Numbered from the stretch's first letter, positions 9,683 through 19,888 are shown. The stretch is 64,000 bases of DNA from an uncultured Marinomonas sp. (GCA_947493575.1 CANLRQ010000010.1:43595-107594); one strand, 5' to 3'. The notes: generated by a model not told the origin, from the letters alone. Translations and numbers: made by a program.

Positions 9683-10054
9683 TTAGTTCATCTCCCCTTT
9701 CTTATTGAGAGCCATAGAGGCTGCTATTTCATTTGGATCTTTTCCATCAACATGATCATTACCTAAATCTGCGCGTGCTCTCATTGCTAGGATAACCACG
9801 AATGCAGTCATAGCGAAGCCAATTACAATAGCGGTTAATACCAGCGCTTGAGGTAGAGGATCTGCATAAACCTCAGATTCACCCAAAATAACGGCACTGT
9901 CTATTGAAAGCCGCCCACTCGCAAAGAGAAATAAGTTTACTGAGTAAGATAGCATGGTAAGACCTAAAACAACGGAGAATGTGCGTCCACGTAGTGTTAA
10001 AAAAATACCACACGCGGTAAGCATGCCAACACAAAAAGCGTAAATACCTTCCAT
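9683..10054 (-). CDS. mrpC: Mrp Na+/H+ antiporter subunit C
   Basis: NuoK-like subunit of about 123 residues with three transmembrane helices. The start MEGIYAF at 10054 is chosen because AAAAGGAGGAAG lies just upstream and the mrpA stop overlaps at 10056-10058; an upstream alternative at 10087 would lie inside mrpA. Motifs include YSVNLFLFASG and the conserved DPLPQALVLTAIVIGFA typical of MnhC. Confidence 0.94.
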   Translation of the reverse strand: MEGIYAFCVGMLTACGIFLTLRGRTFSVVLGLTMLSYSVNLFLFASGRLSIDSAVILGESEVYADPLPQALVLTAIVIGFAMTAFVVILAMRARADLGNDHVDGKDPNEIAASMALNKKGEMN

Positions 10055-10055
10055 A

Positions 10056-12854
10056 TTATTCTTCCTCCTTTTGAATAGGACGTTCACTGGTGGTTAGTTT
10101 GCCAAGGTTAGCCAAAATAAGCATGGTGGCTCCTATTACAGTAAGGTAAACGCCAAGATCGAATATCATGGCGCTGGCTAATTCAAACTTGCCAACGATA
10201 GGCCAATAAAAATAATCGAACCAAGAGGTCAAGAAGGGTTTACCAAAGAACCAACTACCAACCCCAGTTAACGCGGCAATGGCAATACCGCTACCTATCA
10301 ATATCTGGTAATCGATTTTTACTCGATGTTTCATCCAATCGACACCATGAGCAATGTATTGTTGGATTATAGCAACCGATGTGATTAAGCCTGCAATAAA
10401 ACCTCCTCCAGGCATATTATGTCCACGTAAAAAGATAAATGCAGAAACCAATAAGGCAATAGGTAATAAACTTTGAGATAAGACAGCCAGCATCATAGGG
10501 TGAGCATCATTTGACCAAGGGCGGCCTTTATAGTCGCCACTTGGCATGAAGAGCCTCATTCGGGCAATCAGTTTATAAATCCCTAGTGCGGCAATGCCTA
10601 ATACGGTAATTTCTCCGAGAGTATCAAACCCACGGAAGTCGACTAAGATAACGTTTACAACATTTGTTCCGCCACCACCGGTTTTACTATTGACAACAAA
10701 GAAATCCGAAATGCTGTTTAAAGGGCGTGTTAGCAGTGCATAACAAATGGTTCCAATAAGACCTCCAATTACCGCGGAGATACTTAGGTCTCGAATGACT
10801 CGTCTGGGGTTGGATTGCTTTTGTGCTCTTTGAGGTAAGAAAAACAACGATAGCATCAATAATACAATGGTTACCACCTCTACCGACAGCTGAGTCAAAG
10901 CCAGATCAGGTGCTGAGAAGCGAGCAAAAGCTAAAGAAACAATAAAGCCAACGATAGATAAGGAAATCAACGCGAGCATGCGATTCCTATGACAAATTAC
11001 CGTGGTAAGCGCGCCTATGACTAATAAAAATGCTGCGGTAATGTCTACAAGATTATATGGCAGTTCTGGACGCGTTCCTAAGGTTGAGCTTAAGTCCATT
11101 AGAGGAGCAGCCATCATAATGACAGCCAAAGCAATGAGTAAGTAGTTATATCTTTGTAAAGAGCCGTTCTCTAGGAAATTAAAGAGAGTCGTCGCACGTT
11201 GGATGATGTTTTGTACAATGTCATCAAAAATTTGTTTTGCATCAGGCTCAGAGAAGTTCGCTTGGAAAGCAAACAAAGGTTGTCTGTAATAGTAAATAAC
11301 CAATCCGCCTGCGGTAGCAACAAAGCTCATCAGTAATGGGTAATTAAACCCATGCCAAATAGCAAGGCTGTATTCGGGAACTGGCCCATTTATAGCGGCT
11401 AACGAAGCGGCGTATAATAAATCACCGACAATGAAACCGGGGAATATTCCGACTAATAGACATAAGGCTACTAGTACTTCGACGGGAACTCGCATGTACC
11501 TTGGAGCCTCATGGGGTGTTTTAGGCAAATTAATCGGTTCACCATTAAAGAACACATCGTGAATAAAGCGAGTTGAGTAAGCAACAGCAAAAACGGCTCC
11601 AACTGTAGCTAATACTGGGATCATCCAAGATAATGATCCAAGTGCTTCTTGGTGCAAGGTCTCAGTGAAGAACATTTCTTTTGATAAAAAACCATTCAAT
11701 AAGGGAACCCCAGCCATAGAGGACGCAGCGACCATAGCCAGTGTTGCAGTATGGGGCATGTATTTCCATAAGCCATTTAATTGACGCATATCCCTTGAAC
11801 CTGTCTCATGGTCAATAATGCCTGCGGCCATGAATAATGACGCTTTAAATGTCGCGTGGTTGATAATATGGAAAAGCGCAGCAACCGTAGAAAGGCGTGT
11901 ATCCAAACCTAAAAGTAAGGTAATTAGACCAAGGTGACTGATGGTGGAATACGCAAGTAGCCCTTTCAAGTCGTGTTTGAATAAGGCGATATAAGCGCCC
12001 AATAGCAATGTGGTTAACCCGGTTAAACTAACGATTAAAAACCACAAATCCGTGTCCGCTAAAACGGGGTGCATACGTGCCATTAGGAATATGCCCGCTT
12101 TTACCATAGTGGCTGAGTGTAAATAAGCACTAACAGGAGTTGGTGCTGCCATGGCATGAGGCAACCAAAAGTGGAATGGAAATTGAGCTGATTTAGTGAA
12201 AGCGCCAAGTAAGAATAATACTAGGATGACGGGGTAAGCGCTGTGCGCTCGGATGAAATCACCGCTGTCTAGAATAACTTGTAATGAATAACTGTCTACC
12301 ACATTACCTAAAATGATAATGCCTGCTAGCAAAGATAAACCACCCGCTCCTGTAATGGTAAGCGCCATGCGTGCGCCTTTACGCGCTTCAGATTTATGAC
12401 CCCAAAAGCTAATCAATAGGAAAGAACTAATACTGGTTAATTCCCAAAACATCCACATCTGTAGCAAGTTGTCGGATAGCACCACTCCTAACATTGAGAA
12501 CATAAATAACATTAGGAAGGAATAGAATTTACCAATCGAATCCTGGGAGGATAAATAATATCGAGCGTATAAAATGACCAATAAACCAATGCCTAAGATT
12601 AAAATAGAGAATAAGAGCGATAAACCATCTAAACGAAAGGCAATGTTTAGGTTTAAAAGCGGTATCCATTGAGCGGCAGCGTACTGATTTTCCCCATTGA
12701 GTACATCCGGTGTCATTTCTGCGACAAGTAATAAGGCAATAAAAGGGAGCATAGCGGTGAATAATGTACAAACGTTACGATGATAACGTGCAGTGAGAAG
12801 AGGAACTAAACTACCAAATAAAGGCAATAAAGGAAGCCAGAGTAAAGTATTCAA
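10056..12854 (-). CDS. mrpA: Mrp Na+/H+ antiporter subunit A, fused A/B form
   Basis: About 932 residues. The N-terminal 500 residues form the NuoL-like channel (FWELTSISSFLLISFWGH; KSAQFPFHFWLPHAMAAPTPVSAYLHSATMVKAG in pieces near residues 220-255). The C-terminal part carries the MrpB/MnhB domain (DFRGFDTLGEITVLGIAA; LRGHNMPGGGFIAGL), so this is a group-2 (PhaAB-type) operon with no separate mrpB. I chose the TTG at 12854 because TAGGAG sits 8 bases upstream; an upstream TTG at 12914 has no such signal. It exports Na+ in exchange for H+ with MrpD, fitting a marine organism. The stop overlaps the mrpC start. Confidence 0.93.
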   Translation of the reverse strand: MNTLLWLPLLPLFGSLVPLLTARYHRNVCTLFTAMLPFIALLLVAEMTPDVLNGENQYAAAQWIPLLNLNIAFRLDGLSLLFSILILGIGLLVILYARYYLSSQDSIGKFYSFLMLFMFSMLGVVLSDNLLQMWMFWELTSISSFLLISFWGHKSEARKGARMALTITGAGGLSLLAGIIILGNVVDSYSLQVILDSGDFIRAHSAYPVILVLFLLGAFTKSAQFPFHFWLPHAMAAPTPVSAYLHSATMVKAGIFLMARMHPVLADTDLWFLIVSLTGLTTLLLGAYIALFKHDLKGLLAYSTISHLGLITLLLGLDTRLSTVAALFHIINHATFKASLFMAAGIIDHETGSRDMRQLNGLWKYMPHTATLAMVAASSMAGVPLLNGFLSKEMFFTETLHQEALGSLSWMIPVLATVGAVFAVAYSTRFIHDVFFNGEPINLPKTPHEAPRYMRVPVEVLVALCLLVGIFPGFIVGDLLYAASLAAINGPVPEYSLAIWHGFNYPLLMSFVATAGGLVIYYYRQPLFAFQANFSEPDAKQIFDDIVQNIIQRATTLFNFLENGSLQRYNYLLIALAVIMMAAPLMDLSSTLGTRPELPYNLVDITAAFLLVIGALTTVICHRNRMLALISLSIVGFIVSLAFARFSAPDLALTQLSVEVVTIVLLMLSLFFLPQRAQKQSNPRRVIRDLSISAVIGGLIGTICYALLTRPLNSISDFFVVNSKTGGGGTNVVNVILVDFRGFDTLGEITVLGIAALGIYKLIARMRLFMPSGDYKGRPWSNDAHPMMLAVLSQSLLPIALLVSAFIFLRGHNMPGGGFIAGLITSVAIIQQYIAHGVDWMKHRVKIDYQILIGSGIAIAALTGVGSWFFGKPFLTSWFDYFYWPIVGKFELASAMIFDLGVYLTVIGATMLILANLGKLTTSERPIQKEEE

Positions 12855-13203
12855 CTGTAATGCTCCTACGTTAAAAATGGCAAACTGAAAGATGTTTCGA
12901 TAAATCAAAAACAACGACTTAAAACAGCCTAAAAAATAACCAAAGATGAAAAGTTATACAATTAGGACAACAAATTAGAAATTCGCTGCTTACTCCCAGC
13001 ATTTGAATAGTCATTATTAATGCTTGCTAAGAGAACTTCAAGGTTTTGTAACTTTTGTTGCAAAATAAGTCTTCTAATATTAAAGAGGAATGGATAAGAA
13101 AAGGCCGTCAATTAGACTTATTGGGGGCAATTTGGAAGTAAAAGATACGTCACTCAACGGTGACGTATCTAGAAGAATATAGAAGCTGCTTGTTTTATTT
13201 ACC
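12855..13203. other. Intergenic region between SulP gene and mrpA
   Basis: About 350 bases with no gene I can support. It must hold the mrp promoter (minus strand) and contains the SulP terminator hairpin at 13143-13170. No repeat copy was recognised here. Confidence 0.6.
13143..13170 (-). terminator. Terminator after the SulP gene
   Basis: AGATACGTCAC and GTGACGTATCT form a perfect 11-bp stem with a 6-base loop, 34 bases past the SulP stop. On the minus strand the stem is followed by TTTTA, so the U-tract is short. Confidence 0.7.
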
Positions 13204-14922
13204 TTAAATATGGGCGAGCGTTTTAAAAGCTTCATCGGTAGTGAAAAAGATCTGACCGGGTTTTAAATCTCTTACAAACTGTGAATCTTCTAGTTGATCC
13301 ATAACTGGACCTTTCACTTCCGCCAAATGCAGCTGTATATTCAAATTGTTAAACTTACTTATCATGCTGTCTAATGCGTCTACGGCAGTGGTATCCACAA
13401 AACTGACTGAGCTGAAAATTAATACCACGTGACGTGTTGACGGTCTTTGATAGCAGGCTTCGAAAATGAAACTTTCAATATACTGAATATTGGAAAAATA
13501 AATGCTTTCGTCTACTCGAACAGCTAATAGGTGTTCATCAATAGCAACATCGTGACGCTCAATGTTTCTAAAATGCTCACTTTCCCCTACTCGTCCAACA
13601 ATGGCAATGTGTGGATGGCTAGCTCGGTGAATGATCAAAATAACAGAACCAATAATGCCGATACAAATGCCAATCTCAATGCCGAAAATCAAGACAGTCG
13701 TAAAGGTTGCTAATAGGCTATAAGCATCGGCTTTATTCAATGTCCAACAGCGTTTAATCTGGTGGATCTCAATTAAGGAGCTAACAGACATAATAACTAT
13801 CGCTCCAAGTACGACTAACGGTAAAAAGTAAAATAGGGGCGTCAGGAAAAGTAAGGTTAGAAGCACGCCCAAGGCACAAATCATGCTAGCAATTGTTGTC
13901 TCAGCTCCGGCGCTGTGATTAACCGCAGAGCGGCTCATGCTTGCGGCTAATGAAAACGTTCCGCTAAGTGCCGCGCCTAAATTGGCAGCACCAAGTGCAA
14001 GCAGTTCTTGGTTGGCATCAATACGTTCTTTGCGTTTTCCCGCTAAGCTGGTGCCGACAGTAATACTGGTTACAAAGCACATTAAAGCGATAAGGAAGGA
14101 AGGCAGAGCAATGCTTTTCCATAGAGCCAAATCGATTGGTACAAATTGTAAGGAAGGAAGCTCACTAGGGATCAGCCCTACAATCGCAATATTAGCAGTG
14201 TCATGCAGTTCAAAAACACCGACTAATACCGCTGCGATAATGACAACAAACATGGGCCCTGCTTTACTGATCGCTTGATCTAACCAAGAGGGTAGTGACA
14301 GCTTTTTTACTAATTTAGGGAAATGCCCTTTGAAATACCATAATCCCGCACAGGAAAGCAGACCTGCGATAAGAGTGTAGTAATTGGTATCACTGATATG
14401 TGTGCCTAGCTGCCATACAGTTTCATCAAAGCTTAACCCAGCCGCAACAGGAATGCCGAAAATGTGTTTTAGCTGGCTGGTGGTGATGATAATGGCAGAC
14501 GCACTGGTAAACCCGCTTACGACAGGCATACTTATAAAATTAGTAATGCTGCCTAAGCGAAAGACTCTCATGGCGATTAAGAAAAGCCCTGATAAAAACG
14601 AAATGTTAATAGCGTAATGCAGATACTCTGCGTCAGATTGTGGGTTTAAAGCACCAATGGAGCTTGCTACCATAATTGAGATTAACGCTGCAGGGCCAAC
14701 AGATAAGCTACGACTGCTGCCAAGCAATGCGTAAAGGAGAGTCGGCAAAATTGCGCAATATAAACCGTATTCAGCAGGTACGCCAGCAAGTAGTGCATAG
14801 GCCATTCCCTGTGGAACCATAACAATCGTGGCGATAATCCCTGCAATGAAGTCATTGATCATGGAGGTCTTATTATAAGACTTAAGCCAATGTTGAAGAG
14901 GTAATACATTATTTAATTGCAT
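13204..14922 (-). CDS. SulP-family inorganic anion transporter with STAS domain
   Basis: 572 residues: about 12 transmembrane helices followed by a C-terminal STAS domain (about 440-560, with VVLIFSSVSFVDTTAVDAL). The SulP signature is visible near residue 35-75 (PQGMAYALLAGVPAEYGLY; SVGPAALIS). Family members carry sulfate, bicarbonate or other anions, usually with Na+ or H+. Substrate cannot be decided from sequence; no carbonic anhydrase or sulfur gene is adjacent. Located upstream of the Mrp operon on the same strand, but separated by 350 bases and its own terminator. Confidence 0.9.
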   Translation of the reverse strand: MQLNNVLPLQHWLKSYNKTSMINDFIAGIIATIVMVPQGMAYALLAGVPAEYGLYCAILPTLLYALLGSSRSLSVGPAALISIMVASSIGALNPQSDAEYLHYAINISFLSGLFLIAMRVFRLGSITNFISMPVVSGFTSASAIIITTSQLKHIFGIPVAAGLSFDETVWQLGTHISDTNYYTLIAGLLSCAGLWYFKGHFPKLVKKLSLPSWLDQAISKAGPMFVVIIAAVLVGVFELHDTANIAIVGLIPSELPSLQFVPIDLALWKSIALPSFLIALMCFVTSITVGTSLAGKRKERIDANQELLALGAANLGAALSGTFSLAASMSRSAVNHSAGAETTIASMICALGVLLTLLFLTPLFYFLPLVVLGAIVIMSVSSLIEIHQIKRCWTLNKADAYSLLATFTTVLIFGIEIGICIGIIGSVILIIHRASHPHIAIVGRVGESEHFRNIERHDVAIDEHLLAVRVDESIYFSNIQYIESFIFEACYQRPSTRHVVLIFSSVSFVDTTAVDALDSMISKFNNLNIQLHLAEVKGPVMDQLEDSQFVRDLKPGQIFFTTDEAFKTLAHI

Positions 14923-15060
14923 GACAGTCTGCTTATTTTGATAGTGTAGATAAGATGAAATTGAATGCTTAAATTACCATAATGAGGCTTGTAAGATCGC
15001 CTCTTATTACTAAAATGAATATCGATATTACTAATTTGACTTATTAGAGGAGCGTATACA

Positions 15061-15444
15061 ATGAGAAGACGAAATAGTCTTACTTCTATAATGCTGCAAT
15101 GTTTGTTGGGCCCTGGCCTCTTGCTATTGAGCAATGTAACGTTTGCAGGTGAAGCGGATGTGATAAAAGTGGATGTGACCTGTTCAGCCGCTTTATGCAG
15201 TATGCAAACTACGGTATTGCATCAAGATAGTGGTTGGGATCATTATGCAGATCGGTGGGAAATCTTAAACGAGCAGGGTGAAATTATCGCCACACGTGTG
15301 TTATTGCATCCCCATGAAAATGAACAACCATTTACACGGGGACTGCAATTTAACAAACCTCAAAATGTCACGACAGTTCAAGTGAGAGCACATGACTCCA
15401 TTCATGGCTATGGTGGAAAAAGCATCAAGGTGCCATTACCTTAG
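15061..15444 (+). CDS. Small exported protein, function unknown
   Basis: 127 residues with a signal peptide (hydrophobic stretch ending near NVTFAGEA). The mature part has two close cysteines (TCSAALCSM) that could form a disulfide, and ends in a beta-rich segment (YADRWEILNEQGEIIATRVLLHP; VQVRAHDSIHGYGG in parts). A short purine-rich AGAGGAG lies upstream of the ATG. I recognise it only as a hypothetical periplasmic protein. It stands alone between the divergent SulP gene and the convergent ybiT. Confidence 0.75.
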   Translation: MRRRNSLTSIMLQCLLGPGLLLLSNVTFAGEADVIKVDVTCSAALCSMQTTVLHQDSGWDHYADRWEILNEQGEIIATRVLLHPHENEQPFTRGLQFNKPQNVTTVQVRAHDSIHGYGGKSIKVPLP

Positions 15445-15509
15445 TTTAATGCCTTAGCCCAATGCTTTAGTTCTATGGCTCTTTCCCGTTAGTGTGATTT
15501 TTCTTGCCT

Positions 15510-15620
15510 GTATTCTTTGTAAAAAACAGATTCAAAATGCTTATTTATAACTCATAAACTCCGCTTTTTCGTCTGTTTTTGCCTCGTCTTATCGGTGCTC
15601 ATAACTTCGTGAAAAGATCT
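15510..15620 (+). repeat. MR1 repeat copy 2, left end degraded
   Basis: Contains AAAAAACAGATTCAAAATGC, ATAACTCATAAACTCCGC, TTTTTCGTCTGTTTTTGCC and TCGTCTTATCGGTGCTCATA, then a degraded right end AACTTCGTGAAAAGATCT. The left terminal repeat is not recognisable. The gap 15445-15781 otherwise holds only the ybiT terminator. Confidence 0.75.
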
Positions 15621-15703
15621 CGAAACAAATTTATATTTTGCTTAAAGTTATTTTATATTCTGATTGAGAGAAAAACTAAATAGGCACTTTCCTAAAGCAA
15701 AGA

Positions 15704-15735
15704 AAAGGCCAGCGGTATGGGAACAGCTGGCCTTT
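15704..15735 (-). terminator. Terminator after ybiT
   Basis: AAAGGCCAGC and GCTGGCCTTT form a perfect 10-bp stem with a 12-base loop. On the minus strand it is followed by TCTTTGCTTT, 47 bases past the ybiT stop. Confidence 0.8.
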
Positions 15736-15781
15736 ACGTGTCTATAACTTAAGAACTAGAGTTTTAAACGTTATGACTTTC

Positions 15782-17371
15782 TTAAGAATAAGAATGAGCT
15801 AGATATTCATCGTACGTACCTTGAAAATCAACAACAGTATTATCTTTAATTTCAACCACTCTGGTGGCCAATGAAGATACAAATTGTCTGTCATGACTTA
15901 CAAATACTAAGGTACCATCAAACTCCAATAACGCATTATTTAAGGCTTCAATCGCTTCCATATCCATGTGGTTTGTTGGTTCATCCATAATTAAGACATT
16001 TAAATCCATCATCATAAGTTTGCCGAATAGCAGGCGGTTTTTCTCACCACCAGAGCAAACTTTTACTTTTTTATTAAAATCATCGGCGGTAAAAAGCAAA
16101 CGCCCCAACATCGCTCGGACTTTTAAGTCATCATGTTTTGCAGTGCGCCATAAAGACATCCAATCAAACAAGGTTAAATCACAATCAAAATCAGCACTAC
16201 TGTCCTGTGGACAATAACCGATCACAGCATTTTCAGACCATTTCACTGACCCTTGATTAGCTTGAATCTCATCAACCAAACAACGTAAGAAAGTAGTCTT
16301 TCCGGCACCGTTTTCACCAATGACTGCCAGTTTTGCTCCCGCTTCTAAAATGAGGTTGCCGTTACTAAAGAGCAAGTCATCATCGAAACCGTGGCTTAAC
16401 TCTTCGAGAATAAGCGCTTGGCGGTGCAATTTCTTATCTTGTTTTAAACTCAGTGATGGTGTCATTCTACTGGAGGATTTCACTTCCGATAGCTCAATTT
16501 TATCCATTTTCTTCGCGCGCGAGCTCGCTTGTTTTGCTTTTGAGGCGTTGGCAGAAAAACGATTAACAAAGGCTTGCAGTTCATCTATCTCGGCACTTTT
16601 CTTCGAATTTTCTAAAAGTAATTGCTCACGAATGAGAGCCGATGCTTCTAAGAAGTAATCATAATTACCGGGATAAACACGCAACTCACCGTAATCAATA
16701 TCTGCCATATGGGTACAAACAGAATTCAAGAAATGTCTATCATGGGAAATAATGACCATGGTGCATTTTCGTTGATTCAGTACATTCGCCAACCAACTGA
16801 TAGTATGAATGTCCAAGTTGTTTGTTGGTTCATCTAGCAGCAGAATGTCTGGGTTCGCGAATAACGCTTGCGCTAAAAGAACACGTAGCTTTTTACCGGG
16901 GGCGATTTGGCTCATTAGTAAAAAGTGGCTAGACTCTTCAATACCTGCTTCTAACAGAATATCTCCAGCGCGACTTTCTGCACTGTAGCCATCCATCTCG
17001 GCATACTCCGCTTCTAATTCACCAGCACGCATACCATCCACTTCAGTCATGTTCGGGTTTGCGTAGATCGCGTCTCTTTCCTGCTTCACTTTCCAAAGCG
17101 CGACATCCCCCATGATCACCGCATCCACGACGCTGTATTCCTCAAACGCAAACTGGTCTTGGCTAAGCGTACCGACTTTCTGCCCCGGTGTAATAGATAC
17201 ATTGCCTGATGTCGGTACAAGCTCCCCGGTGAGAATTTTCATAAATGTGGATTTACCACAACCGTTTGCGCCGATTAAACCGTAGCGATTGCCATTGCCA
17301 AATTTTACTGAAATGTTTTCGAATAAAGGCGTCGCACCAAACTGCATGGTGATATTTGCGGTGGAGATCAA
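15782..17371 (-). CDS. ybiT: ABC-F family ATPase YbiT
   Basis: Two ABC ATPase domains without membrane segments, the ABC-F type that acts at the ribosomal E site. Walker A motifs GANGCGKST and GENGAGKTT, and two [19 protein letters not shown]alker B regions are present. Opening residues [19 protein letters not shown] and the [12 protein letters not shown] linker match YbiT more than EttA, Uup or YheS. The TTG at 17371 gives the standard N-terminus and has AGGA 7 bases upstream; another TTG at 17437 would add 22 residues without a homologous counterpart. Stand-alone gene. Confidence 0.92.
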   Translation of the reverse strand: MISTANITMQFGATPLFENISVKFGNGNRYGLIGANGCGKSTFMKILTGELVPTSGNVSITPGQKVGTLSQDQFAFEEYSVVDAVIMGDVALWKVKQERDAIYANPNMTEVDGMRAGELEAEYAEMDGYSAESRAGDILLEAGIEESSHFLLMSQIAPGKKLRVLLAQALFANPDILLLDEPTNNLDIHTISWLANVLNQRKCTMVIISHDRHFLNSVCTHMADIDYGELRVYPGNYDYFLEASALIREQLLLENSKKSAEIDELQAFVNRFSANASKAKQASSRAKKMDKIELSEVKSSSRMTPSLSLKQDKKLHRQALILEELSHGFDDDLLFSNGNLILEAGAKLAVIGENGAGKTTFLRCLVDEIQANQGSVKWSENAVIGYCPQDSSADFDCDLTLFDWMSLWRTAKHDDLKVRAMLGRLLFTADDFNKKVKVCSGGEKNRLLFGKLMMMDLNVLIMDEPTNHMDMEAIEALNNALLEFDGTLVFVSHDRQFVSSLATRVVEIKDNTVVDFQGTYDEYLAHSYS

Positions 17372-17652
17372 GAAAGAGTCCTGAATTGAATCAATAAGAG
17401 AAGAAAAGTGAGGAAATGAGCCATTAAATACGCTCAATTAAGAGCATAAACCCACATCAACCACGAGAGAGGGCGACTATAGACAGTTAACGCCTTAATG
17501 TCGAGTTGCATCCACTTGGGAAGAAGTTAAAGCGGCTAAGTTTTCTTTGGTTTGCTCTCAGTAAAATACTAGAGTGAGCATTTTATTGCAGTTTCTTTAT
17601 CAAGGTAAAGCTGCTATCACTAAAAACTAAAGAGTTGGCAGTGTGATCATTC

Positions 17653-18031
17653 TGGGGAAGGTACGGATAAGTCTACTAAGCCTCTCGAAGAATTTGTTAA
17701 ATGTTTTCTTTATCGGACGGGCTGATCACCCGATGAAATCGCTTGGTTAGCTAGCGCGTTTGTTGCCAAAGTAGTGCTTAGATTCACGATCACAGTGCAT
17801 TTAATAGAGCGCCTAAGCATGGACAAAGCATTACAGCTTATCTGAGGATTTTCACTTCACAAAACTTTTTTTCGTGCTTTTGAGACGTTTTCCAAAAACA
17901 AACTAGTCGAACGACCTCACAAGGTGCTTATCAAAACGCACTTTGAAGGTCGTCTCATTGGATATATCAGCCGAGACGGTACCGACATTGAGGCTAGAGA
18001 GTGTCCCCAAAAAACGGAAAAAAGGAGATAA
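17653..18031 (+). pseudogene. Decayed insertion sequence: transposase N-terminal fragment
   Basis: Starts with an MR2-type end (GGGGAAGGTACGGATAAG at 17654). From 17753 to 18031 the frame reads like the N-terminal part of a DDE transposase: VHLIERLSMDKALQLI, one internal stop, then GFSLHKTFFRAFETFSKNK, HFEGRLIGYISRDG and TDIEAREC. The ISRD(S/G)T-x-IEAREKP pattern is a hallmark of one group of IS4-like transposases. The catalytic C-terminal half and right end are missing. It identifies the likely parent of the MR2 repeats. Confidence 0.7.
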
Positions 18032-18111
18032 ATGAATCTAAACCTAAGGGGTAGTGGCTCACTTTTTGGTTGTTGACATTGGGGGTTCTCGATATAAAAG
18101 AAAAATAGAGT

Positions 18112-18162
18112 GGGATCTTTGCACGACTATTACGCTCGCTTATGACTTCGTGAAAAGGTCTT
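18112..18162 (+). repeat. MR1 repeat copy 3, internally deleted (51 bp)
   Basis: Only the two ends remain: GGATCTTTGCACGACTATTA joined to GCTTATGACTTCGTGAAAAGG. The internal 90 bases present in full copies are lost. It ends 9 bases before the trpR promoter. Confidence 0.75.
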
Positions 18163-18170
18163 AGAGTGTA

Positions 18171-18208
18171 TTTACAAAGAGAGAATATTGTATATAATGT
18201 ACTAGTAC
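18171..18208 (+). promoter_or_regulatory. trpR-trpE-trpG promoter with trp operator
   Basis: A sigma-70 promoter with TTTACA (18171-18176), 16-bp spacer and perfect TATAAT (18193-18198). Directly after the -10 box, over the expected start point, is the palindrome GTACTAGTAC (18199-18208) containing the CTAG core recognised by TrpR. Consistent with autoregulation of trpR and repression of trpEG by tryptophan-bound TrpR. The sites are seen; the regulation is inferred. Confidence 0.85.
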
Positions 18209-18237
18209 GATAGTGCGCCAGCGATGGGAATTATACA

Positions 18238-18468
18238 ATGCAAGAAATAGCAAAATATCTGCTAATGGCAAAAGATGAAGAAGCAATGCAAAAATTGTTG
18301 CGGGGTTTGCTGACCCCGAACGAAGTCCATGAAATGAGTAAGCGATTGGAGATTTTTGCTTTGTTGAAAAAAGGTGTTTCTCAAAGAGAAATTGCAAAGC
18401 GGCTAGGAGTGGGCATTGCCACAGTAACCCGAGGCTCACGAGCTTTGAAAGAATTGGAAGAAGAATGA
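18238..18468 (+). CDS. trpR: Trp operon repressor (short form)
   Basis: 76-residue helix-turn-helix repressor; E. coli TrpR has 108. It keeps the core LLTPNEVHEMSKRLEIF and the reading head SQREIAKRLGVGIATVTRGS. The residues equivalent to Thr44, Arg54 and Arg84 of E. coli TrpR (in LTP, KRL and TRGS) that hold tryptophan are kept. The N-terminal arm and the last helix are missing or very short, so it is a near-minimal TrpR. Its last 4 bases overlap trpE (ATGA). A trp operator lies in its own promoter. Confidence 0.9.
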   Translation: MQEIAKYLLMAKDEEAMQKLLRGLLTPNEVHEMSKRLEIFALLKKGVSQREIAKRLGVGIATVTRGSRALKELEEE

Positions 18469-19874
18469 TGCAGTCAAAACCAGAACCATTTAAATTACCT
18501 CGCAAGCCTCATTACGTCACTGTGTCCGAAGGATGTGATTTCTTTGAGCTATTCAAAAAAGTAGAAAAACGCTTTGATACTTGCTTCATGCTGGAGTCAC
18601 TGGGAGAGGAAAGCTTTATTTCTCGTTACTCTATCATTGGGTTTGATCCGGAAAAGATACTATGGGCCGAAGGAAATAAATTACATATTCAAGATTATGA
18701 TGGAAGTGTAAATACTTACTTATCAGATAATCCTTATTATCTATTAAGAGATATTGTGCCGCAAAACATTTTATCTCGTAAATACTCTGGTGGATTAACT
18801 GGTTATATTGGTTACGATGCTATGAACTACTTCGAACCAAGTCTTGAATTACACACAAGTGATATGTTTGAGGCCTTTAAATTTGGGTTATACACAGATG
18901 GCTTAATTTTAGACAAAATGACAGGGGTGATTTTTTACTTTTATTATGGAAACCAAGATAGCAGCAGCAATCGTATGCCGCTTATTGAAGAAATGTTAGC
19001 GGAAAAGACCCCTGATAATGGTCCTTTAGTGGTTAAGCCTCAAGGCGAGTCAATGACAAAAATGGATCATGCTGATGCGGTCGCAAAAGTTAAGCAGGAT
19101 ATTATTGACGGTAAAATCTTCCAAACAGAAGTAGGCTTTAAAAAGTGGTTTAGTTTGGATGGGGACTGCATCAATATTTATGAACAGATGCGCCAAATTA
19201 ACCCTTCACCCCAAATGTATTTTATTAAATTTGGTGAACAAAAAGTTATTGGAGCTAGCCCGGAAATGTTGTTCCGCTTGAGGCAGGGTGAAATGGAGAC
19301 ATTCCCACTGGCTGGTACAGCGAAAAGAGGCAAGACTGAAGCAGAAGACAGAGAGCTTGCTCGTATTTTATTAAATGATCCAAAAGAAATTGCAGAGCAT
19401 AACATGATAGTTGATTTGCATCGTAATGATATTGGACGTGTTGCTCAATTTGGTACGGTTAAAGTTCGAAGCTTAATGGACATAAAACGTTTTAGTCATG
19501 TACAGCATATATCAAGCGAGATTGTGGGTATTATGGCGGAAAATGAAGACATGTTTTCTGGATTGGCAAGTAACTTCCCAGCAGGTACCTTAACTGGCGC
19601 TCCTAAAATTGAAGCCATGAAAATTATAGATGACCTAGAAGGCGAGGGACGTGGTCCTTATGGTGGCGCAGTAGGTCACTTTTCATTTAATGGAGATTGT
19701 ACCTTTGCCATTCCAATACGTACGGTGTTTGCCAACAAAGAAAAAGCCTATGTACAAACATGTGGTGGCAATGTTTTTGACTCTAATGCAGAAGATGAAT
19801 ACGAAGAAATTCAGAGAAAGTTTGCAGGGACTAAACGTGTATTGGATCAATTTATTCCAGCAGATGCAGATTAA
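18465..19874 (+). CDS. trpE: Anthranilate synthase component I
   Basis: Makes anthranilate from chorismate with ammonia supplied by TrpG. 469 residues, shorter than the 520-residue E. coli enzyme. The LESLGEESFISRYSIIGF segment matches the N-terminal feedback-site region. The chorismate-binding core shows FPLAGTAKRGKT, EHNMIVDLHRNDIGRV, FPAGTLTGAPK and GGAVGHFSFNGD. PAGTLTGAPK and the adjacent glutamine amidotransferase favour TrpE over PabB. The gene overlaps trpR by 4 bases. Confidence 0.88.
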   Translation: MMQSKPEPFKLPRKPHYVTVSEGCDFFELFKKVEKRFDTCFMLESLGEESFISRYSIIGFDPEKILWAEGNKLHIQDYDGSVNTYLSDNPYYLLRDIVPQNILSRKYSGGLTGYIGYDAMNYFEPSLELHTSDMFEAFKFGLYTDGLILDKMTGVIFYFYYGNQDSSSNRMPLIEEMLAEKTPDNGPLVVKPQGESMTKMDHADAVAKVKQDIIDGKIFQTEVGFKKWFSLDGDCINIYEQMRQINPSPQMYFIKFGEQKVIGASPEMLFRLRQGEMETFPLAGTAKRGKTEAEDRELARILLNDPKEIAEHNMIVDLHRNDIGRVAQFGTVKVRSLMDIKRFSHVQHISSEIVGIMAENEDMFSGLASNFPAGTLTGAPKIEAMKIIDDLEGEGRGPYGGAVGHFSFNGDCTFAIPIRTVFANKEKAYVQTCGGNVFDSNAEDEYEEIQRKFAGTKRVLDQFIPADAD

Positions 19875-19888
19875 GAGGTTGTATTAAA

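Noticed and set aside
18465..19874. TrpE as para-aminobenzoate synthase PabB
   Set aside because: FPAGTLTGAPK, the neighbouring trpR and trp operator and the downstream trpG favour anthranilate synthase.
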